A stretch of 64,000 nt of DNA, from the NCBI RefSeq assembly GCF_032884065.1, contig NC_088866.1, positions 28,402,440-28,466,439 of the forward strand, given 5' to 3'. The stretch is from Artemia franciscana (lineage: Eukaryota; Arthropoda; Branchiopoda; Anostraca; Artemiidae). The position numbers and the translations under genes were made by a program. The notes under the pieces were generated by a model. The model was not told the origin of the DNA. It saw only the letters and a program-made list of their open reading frames with translations, and ran no database searches. Shown here in pieces: positions 58,727-64,000 of this stretch (position 1 is its first letter; each line of letters starts with the position of its first letter).

Positions 58727-58917
58727 CGTCGATTAGCAATCACCATCAACAAAGCTCAAGGGCAATCATTAGAATCATGAGGTATAGATCTGAATACGGA
58801 TTGTTTTCCCATGGACCATTATATGTTGCATGTTCAAGAGTCGGTAAACCTGACAATCTATTTATATGCACAGAATGGGACAGCAAAGAATGTTGTATAT
58901 TCGCAAGTTTTACGTAG
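58727..58917 (+). pseudogene. Helitron helicase C-terminal fragment
   Basis: The frame reads RRLAITINKAQGQSLES, a stop, then GIDLNTDCFSHGPLYVACSR and [19 protein letters not shown], ending FASFT before TAG at 58915. INKAQGQ and LYVACSRV are the late motifs of Pif1-like superfamily 1 helicases in Helitrons. The in-frame TGA after SLES shows the copy is not functional. No Rep nuclease domain is in the window. Confidence 0.9.
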
Positions 58918-58922
58918 TTAAA

Positions 58923-58924
<2 letters not shown>

Positions 58925-59009
<85 letters not shown>

Positions 59010-59010
59010 A
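58925..59010. repeat. (TA)n microsatellite within the Helitron
   Basis: About 40 TA repeats lie between the helicase stop and the Helitron 3' terminal hairpin. Confidence 0.98.
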
Positions 59011-59084
59011 TCTATATTCACAGGTGGGACATAGGGACACAACTAAAATGGCGCATAACTAATACGGCGCGTAACGACTTACGC

Positions 59085-59112
59085 GGGTGGCGCGAAACGC
59101 CACCCCAACAGC

Positions 59113-59115
<3 letters not shown>
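59085..59115 (+). other. Helitron 3' terminal hairpin and CTAG end
   Basis: An 8-bp perfect stem (59085-59092 with 59098-59105) and 5-nt loop are followed by CAACAGCTAG and then T. This is the standard termination signal of rolling-circle Helitrons and gives an exact right boundary. Confidence 0.85.

Positions 59116-59118
<3 letters not shown>

Positions 59119-59172
<54 letters not shown>
59119..59172. repeat. (AT)n microsatellite after the Helitron end
   Basis: About 27 AT repeats start right beyond the Helitron terminus, consistent with insertion into an AT-rich target. Confidence 0.95.
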
Positions 59173-59175
<3 letters not shown>

Positions 59176-59685
59176 TATGTCTATGTTCTGCTCTTTACAA
59201 AGAGTCTGGAAATCCTTGGGAAACCCTTTGGAGCTCATAAAAGATAAAGAAACATTACTGGCATATTACTAAAGGAACGATTAAGCAAGTTCCAGTTAAT
59301 TCTTATGTCTTTTTTTTCTGTCCAGATTCTGCAACAATTTCTGATAAATTTTCGCATGTAAACAAAATAGATTACGAATTTCTGAGCCAAATTTTTGTAA
59401 AAGCTATAGTCCAAACTGTTTTTGGGGTACTCTTAACATAAAAAAAAAGAAACATAAGCAGCAAATAGCTCAAGACAAGATGTGTATGTGAGTAGAGAAG
59501 CTTCGGCCTCGGTCCGCCGTCCCAAAAGCCCGAGGAATTTACAGGTTCTCCCCGTAGTTTATTATGTTGCCATTTATATTTCCTTTTTTTTATGAAATGT
59601 AGAAAAAAAAAACGTTTGCACACGTAGGTTGCCTACTCTGAATAGTTATTAAAATTCAATAACGTTGATTAATATTCTTTTTTAG

Positions 59686-59743
59686 GCTAGAGAACCAACC
59701 CGAGCAAGAAGATTTGTCAGCTTTGCAAGAGGAGCTTGAAAAA
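59686..59743 (+). CDS. BECN1: Beclin-1 exon 4: short coiled-coil exon
   Basis: This 58-nt exon lies between TTCTTTTTTAG and the donor AAA|GTAAAT. G completes the Glu codon begun in exon 3. Then follow 19 codons: LENQPEQEDLSALQEELEK. It is acidic with heptad-like leucines and continues the coiled coil that mediates Beclin dimerisation and Atg14/UVRAG binding. Phase 0 at its end matches exon 5. Its place is supported by frame continuity at both sides and by the expected position in the Beclin coiled coil. Confidence 0.88.
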
Positions 59744-62179
59744 GTAAATTTGCTTTACCTATTAATTTTGAGAAACAGGACGTCCCCTAATGGGATGGAA
59801 AACAGTAAGAAAGGATTAAAAAGGAATAAAAACTACATAGAAGGGGTAGAATTTGAAGCTTTAAATAGATAGAATAAAATGATTTACCTCAGAGCGACTG
59901 CTCAGAGCTCAAGTATCCGAATTTGCGCTCTCGTCATGTTTGCGTTCTTGGCTCCGCCGTCTAGGCGAAGGGAAAGCTTACGTATCAAAATTGTTCTTTT
60001 TGTTTCTTATTTGCTTGAATAAAATTCCCTGTACAAATAATTAGTTCTTAAAAAATAACGCAAAAACTTTAGTGCTTGCCCGTCACTTTCACAAACTTCT
60101 TAATTCTTCCTGTTTGGTTTTTAGTGCTGCAGTTTTGCTCTTTTATTTTTACAATTTTTGTAGTTTTACTGCTCTCATGTAAAATTTATGTCTTTTCCAC
60201 CTTTGTTTTATTTTCCACTTTTATTTATTGTTCCAAGAAGATGTTTCCATGAGTTATGCCTTTTGTGTTGTGAAAATCGTAGCTATTTACAAATTTTTCG
60301 GTGCTTCTTTTTCAATTTTGTTTCTTTGAAATACAATATCTTTCTGTCAGATCTCTTCTAAGAAAACCTAGTGATTCCTTGTATCTTTTCTTTAGAACGG
60401 CATGGATATTGTCGATTTATTTCCTTCGTGCTGGACACGTGAGCAGGAGAGGGGGGGGGACGGATAGCGATTTTGTGAGTATAACGATTGCGATTGTTGT
60501 CGCGATTTTTCCTATGTTTTCTTGTATTTTCCAAATAATTCGGATTTTTCTTTGTACTTGAACCCTTTCCCCTCTTGAAATAAGACCATGACAGGCACCC
60601 ACACACTATTTTTCTTGAGGGAGGGGGGTAATAAGTAAAAATAGCTTGTTGGTGGACCAACAATAGAAAAAAATATTTATTCGATAACTAGAACAAAAAC
60701 TGTCGCTCAAGAAAATATGGGATTTTTTGGGGGGTTTTGGCCTTGAGGCAACCATTATGATTGTTAGAGTTCTAAGCTGTTCCATTGATTTCCAGCCAAC
60801 CTTAATTTTTATGGCTGGTAATCTAAAGCCAGATAATCGCCGCTCTAGGTTTTTGTATCTCATCTAGATTTTGAAAAATACCTTTTTCCTTGGAAATGGT
60901 ATTTTCCTTGAAAATTCCCTTTTTTGTCTTTTCAACGAATAAATTAAAATAAAAAACAATATTCTCGTAAAAAACTCGTATGTACTCTCCTGAGTCCTGA
61001 TTAAGCTCTTTTGACCTCTGATTCCTGATAAAGCTGAGTAGATTTCCCAATGTCAATAATTAATCAACTATAAAATCGAAAGATATTGGAACTGCCAACA
61101 GATTTTAATTTTGAGAACTTTCTAAGCACCAAGGACAGTGAAAATGATTTATGATTTATGAATTGGCTAAGTGAAAATTTACGTGAACAATTATATCTTT
61201 GAAAAAATTCGTAAGACCCGAAAATTCAAGTTTTAATAAAATGCATTTTGGATATGCAGTTGTGCAGTTTTTACAGTAGTGGACGTCAAATTTAAAAAAA
61301 GTTAAAAATTGGTGAATAGTTATCATTAAATAAGCTAAAATTATATGGCTCCAAACAGCCTAAGAATGTGTATCGTTTTTGGATGCGGAAATAAACAGAT
61401 TGTTGGAGTTTGAATTCGGGCGTGGCAACAATGACCAAAATATATAATTGCCCTTAAAAAAAAAACAAAAAAAAAAACAAAAGCTAGAGAAAACTTGAAA
61501 GAACGATCTTTTCCCGGTGGTTTTCAGGTATGAACAGACGAAGACTGGTCTTGGGGTCAAAAACTCTATTTTGAGGTTCTTACTACATTAAATAAAAACA
61601 GAAAATTTTAATACAGCGTACCAACTGGTCGGGAAAGTACGCTGAGGCCGCTGAGTGTATCTATAGTTAGGCTTAGATATTAAACTACTATTTAACAAAT
61701 CTGTTATGACCAATAGATGGTGAACGCAAGTACGTGCATTATTTTTTTTTGTATTATTTGTTCCAAAGTATCAAAGAAAGACTTTGAAGAAGTGCGTGTT
61801 AGGGTGACATTTTGCTACTAACTTTACATTAATTTTTAAAGAGACAATCTCAAGTATCTCAGAGACGACTAGATATAACCATGAAACTTTTGCTAAATTA
61901 TACTTGAACTACTGTTGCCACTCAGTGTTATTTGTATCTGGGTTTTATTTTCGATGCTACCCAAAAGTTAGGGTTGTTGGCACTGTTGAGGAAGATAGTT
62001 GGTACTCTGATGTAAAAATAGTAAAATTCTATAAAATTTTCATGCTCCAGATATAACAGCAAAGCTTATCCTGTGCGTGAGAGGCTGTTTGAGTCTACTA
62101 TTTCTTAGTATAAGCCATTTGATGGTATTTCACTAAGCCATGCCTAGTAGTCAAGCATATTGTCCAAGAGGGGAGTTTT

Positions 62180-62870
62180 CTTAGTCTTCTTAGAGTGCAA
62201 TCATGCTCCTAGTTTTTTTGCTTTTCATTCTCTGGAGTTGGTCGTCTCTTGACAGTTCTAGAGGGTTTTTTTTCTCAATCTTCCTCGGGTGTGATCCTGG
62301 TCTTAAATTACATTTTATTTCCTGCAGTGGTCAGTAGTTTGTCTCCAGTCGATTCCTGGAGTGAGATCTCTTGGTCTTCCTTGAGTGTGATCATGCTCAT
62401 AAAGTAAGTTGCGCCTTAATTTCTTGAGTGTGTCGTGTTTTGACTGTCACAGAGAGGAGAAATCTCTGTCTTCCTCAGGCGCGAGCATGCTCTTAAATTA
62501 CATTTTATTTCCTGCAGTGGGATTTCTCCTGACAATCCTTTAGTGAGATCTCTTGGTCTTCCTTGGGTGCGATCATGATCCTGAAGCATGCTACTTTTTG
62601 TTTTCTGGAGTTGTTGTCTTTAGATTATCCTACAGGGAATTCCCCTTAATCATCCTCAAATGTGGTCATACTCCTAAAATTAAAATTGACTTTTTGAAGC
62701 GGGTTATCTCGATATTTTCTGAGAGAAGAATTCTCTTTGTCTTCCTCGGGCATGGGTGTGCTCTTAAAGCTTTTAAAATATATTATAATTAGTGTCCTGG
62801 GATGGGCTGTCTGTAAACTGTCCTAGAGGGAGTTTCCTCGGTTTTCCTTGGGTGCTACAAAGCTTGGAAC
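62180..62870 (+). repeat. Degenerate tandem array, period about 93 bp
   Basis: The phrase CTTCCTCGGGTGTGATCATG with variants recurs near 62190, 62281, 62378, 62472, 62560, 62652, 62743 and 62840, spaced 88-97 bp. Between them lie variants of TTCTGGAGTGGG and TTGACAGTCCTAGAGGGA. Another partial unit occurs at 63190-63260. Copies differ by many substitutions, so the array is old. Confidence 0.8.
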
Positions 62871-62879
62871 CCTGTTTGG

Positions 62880-63070
62880 GTGACCTTATCCTGAGGTTTG
62901 GCAAAATGCTGCTGTTCAACCCTGCTCACCGTGACATTTTACCACCAGAAGCCCTGATAGTCAGCCGTACGAGACAGAAGCTAAAACTTGTGCCTGTGCG
63001 TGCTCGGACAAACCGCTACCAGAACTCTTTCGTCCCTTTTTTACGTCAATATATAATAGTGCATAATAAC
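62880..63070 (+). mobile_element. Small LINE 3' coding fragment
   Basis: A plus-strand frame reads RFGKMLLFNPAHRDILPPEA, then KLVPVRARTNRYQNSFVPF before running into untranslated sequence. RTxRYxxSFVP is a common ending of LINE reverse transcriptases. It interrupts the 93-bp array. Confidence 0.6.
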
Positions 63071-63135
63071 ATGTTTTGCATTTCAACATCAAATTAGCCA
63101 TTTGAGCTACGATTGTTGTTTAAATAAACCCCCCT

Positions 63136-63185
63136 CCTCTCTCTCTCTCTGTCTCTCTCTATCTCTCTCTCTCTTTCTCTCTCCC
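63136..63185. repeat. CT-rich microsatellite
   Basis: An imperfect (CT)n tract with occasional G, A and T interruptions. Confidence 0.95.
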
Positions 63186-63376
63186 TTTTTTCTGGAGTGG
63201 GCAGTCTTCAAATCTCCTGCAGAAAAGTTCTCTCTGTTTCCTAATATGCTAGAATATGATCCTTAGCTTGTTGCAATCTTAGTGATATGTAATATTGTGA
63301 TATTTTAGTGTTTTGTGCTATGTGATGCAATCTTTGCCATATTATTGTGATATGAAATTCTCTGCTTCTATTTCAG

Positions 63377-63838
63377 CTGGAATTAGAAGAGTCTCGATTG
63401 TTGAGTGAACTTGGTAATTTGGAAGCAAGATCAACAGACTTGCAAACTCAGCTGTCCAAAGATCAGATAGTCAAAAAGGAACTTTTAGAAGAAGAAAAGC
63501 GTCTCTGGAAAGAAAGCGCTGAACAAGAAAGACAAAAAATGTTGGCCGAAGATGAATTGCGTAGCTTGGATGTGCAGCTAAAACAAGAGCAGATACTCCT
63601 AGAAAAACTAAAGCAAACAAATGCTTTGAATGCTGCTTTCCATATCTGGCATGATGGTCATTTTGGTGTGATCAACGGTTTGCATCTGGGGCGTCTCCCT
63701 TCTGTTCCTGTAGAGTGGTCAGAGATTAACGGAGCTTGGGGACAAGCTGCCCTTTTACTGGAAGCTTTAGTCCGACGCTTTGGTTTGAAACTCACTAGAT
63801 ATAGGATTGTGCCTATGGGGAGTCATTCCTATATGGAA
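63377..63838 (+). CDS. BECN1: Beclin-1 exon 5: coiled coil and start of the conserved domain
   Basis: This exon has 154 codons in phase 0. The first part ([20 protein letters not shown] to [12 protein letters not shown]) is a charged coiled coil. The ECD/BARA domain, which binds membranes and Vps34 partners, starts at [20 protein letters not shown]. It goes on with [40 protein letters not shown] and [13 protein letters not shown]. [20 protein letters not shown] is strictly diagnostic for Beclin. The donor GAA|GTAAGT at 63839 is a consensus site. Reading on would give a short tail and a stop at 63896, so splicing is assumed. The next exon should begin with a Ser-Leu-rich continuation and lies outside the window. 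Confidence 0.95.
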
Positions 63839-64000
63839 GTAAGTGATTTGAACGCTGTACCTTCAAATTCTGTAAACTCATTAAGTGATGTACCCTGAAT
63901 ATCAGCTTTTCTCTACCTTTTTGTAACTGTTAAACTGTCTGACGTGGCTCTACGGACCTCTATCTAATATTCTACTCCTCTTTCAAATCTCTAACTGTTC
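63839..64000 (+). other. Start of Beclin-1 intron 5
   Basis: It begins GTAAGTGA. No further coding segment of the conserved domain is recognisable before the window ends. Confidence 0.8.

Larger units (their letters stand above)
58000..59115 (+). mobile_element. Helitron 3' portion with helicase C-terminus
   Basis: The plus strand holds the C-terminal part of a Rep/helicase protein, a TA microsatellite, and a typical Helitron 3' end. The last 31 bases contain the hairpin GGGTGGCG-CGAAA-CGCCACCC (59085-59105), and ten bases later CTAG (59112-59115) followed by T, the expected CTRR terminus with insertion before T. Upstream, a minisatellite of ACCGGGACAC type fills 58.03-58.71 kb. The 5' end of the element was not found. 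Confidence 0.88.
51358..59685 (+). other. Beclin-1 intron 3 (about 8.3 kb)
   Basis: Contents in order: AT-rich spacer to 53.1 kb; a short GAGTAACCAA-type tandem at 53140-53185; an inverted-repeat element at 53.55-55.02 kb; G- and T-homopolymer clusters at 55.55-55.61 kb and 55.90 kb; a jockey-like LINE (-) at 56.86-57.99 kb; and a Helitron 3' part at 58.0-59.115 kb with TA microsatellites. The stretches 51.36-53.13, 55.05-56.85 and 59.18-59.68 kb show no gene or recognisable element. Confidence 0.8.
59744..63376 (+). other. Beclin-1 intron 4
   Basis: It starts GTAAAT and ends TTCTATTTCAG. It is mostly AT-rich spacer (59.75-62.15 kb, nothing recognised). It also contains a degenerate tandem array at 62.18-62.87 kb, a small LINE fragment at 62.88-63.07 kb and a CT-rich tract at 63.13-63.19 kb. 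Confidence 0.8.
42127..64000 (+). other. BECN1: Beclin-1 (Atg6) gene, exons 1-5, 3' end outside the window
   Basis: Five coding exons (42127-42235, 45778-45935, 51197-51348, 59686-59743, 63377-63838) join to 939 nt, 313 codons, with matching phases at every junction. The protein is the core subunit of the class III PI3-kinase (Vps34) complex in autophagy and endosomal sorting. Against about 450 residues in mammals, the part seen stops shortly after the start of the evolutionarily conserved domain, so roughly 95 more residues are expected beyond 64000. The introns are 3.5, 5.3, 8.3 and 3.6 kb, largely transposon debris. Intron 3 appears to begin with AT instead of GT. Confidence 0.93.

Noticed and set aside
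58746-59174. Long Tyr-Ile repeat frames on both strands
   Set aside because: They are translations of TA microsatellites.
63839-63898. Read-through of Beclin exon 5 to the TGA at 63896 as the true C-terminus
   Set aside because: A consensus GTAAGT donor lies exactly where the family continues with the rest of the conserved domain. The tail has no similarity to Beclin.

Overview
This is eukaryotic nuclear DNA, AT-rich and dominated by decayed transposable elements. Two host loci stand out from it. Spliced genes with GT-AG introns, a Beclin-1 whose N-terminal region reads closest to arthropod Beclins, and the mix of RTE-, CR1/jockey-, I- and R1-like LINEs, hAT, Helitron, Polinton-like and Ty3/gypsy remnants all suggest an arthropod. 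Several repeat families look to me like those of crustaceans such as the brine shrimp Artemia, but that rests on recollection and is unproven.

Host locus 1 (about 5.1-5.7 kb, minus strand) has two mitochondrial genes arranged head to tail. The terminal exon of a twin-CX9C protein resembling COA4 (cytochrome c oxidase assembly factor 4) ends in TAA. Two bases later the complete single-exon PTRH2 (mitochondrial peptidyl-tRNA hydrolase 2) frame begins. No intron or promoter can fit between them, so the locus looks dicistronic. Host locus 2 (42.1-64.0 kb, plus strand) is a Beclin-1/Atg6 gene. Five coding exons join in frame to 313 codons: the CxxC N-terminus, a BH3 region split by an intron, the coiled coil and the start of the evolutionarily conserved domain. 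The rest lies beyond the window. Intron 3 appears to start with AT rather than GT. If the first GT were used instead, an in-frame stop would result.

Layout: 0.5-0.8 kb minisatellite; 0.76-2.3 and 3.2-5.0 kb LINE remnants (+); 5.1-5.7 kb COA4-PTRH2; 6.3-9.15 kb Ty3/gypsy remnant with a 5' LTR end, primer-binding site, gag, protease, RT and RNase H traces; 10.2-13.15 kb element with about nine internal 290-bp repeats; 13-19 kb relatives of a foldback repeat plus LINE debris; 19.7-23.35 kb a full-length RTE-like LINE (-) between perfect 45-bp target-site duplications; 25.75-32.0 kb a large foldback element split by an I-like LINE (-); 33.4-34.4 kb hAT remnant; 35.6-37.2 kb RTE remnant; 38.7-39.6 kb Polinton-like fragment; 39.65-41.5 kb R1/I-like remnant.

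Inside Beclin-1, intron 1 carries a second hAT remnant. Intron 2 carries a second, 5'-truncated copy of the I-like LINE. Intron 3 carries an inverted-repeat element, a jockey-like LINE, and a Helitron 3' end whose helicase frame contains a minisatellite. Intron 4 carries a degenerate tandem array of about 93 bp period. I saw no convincing tRNA, rRNA or CRISPR. All coordinates come from reading by eye, and the outer limits of decayed elements are approximate.
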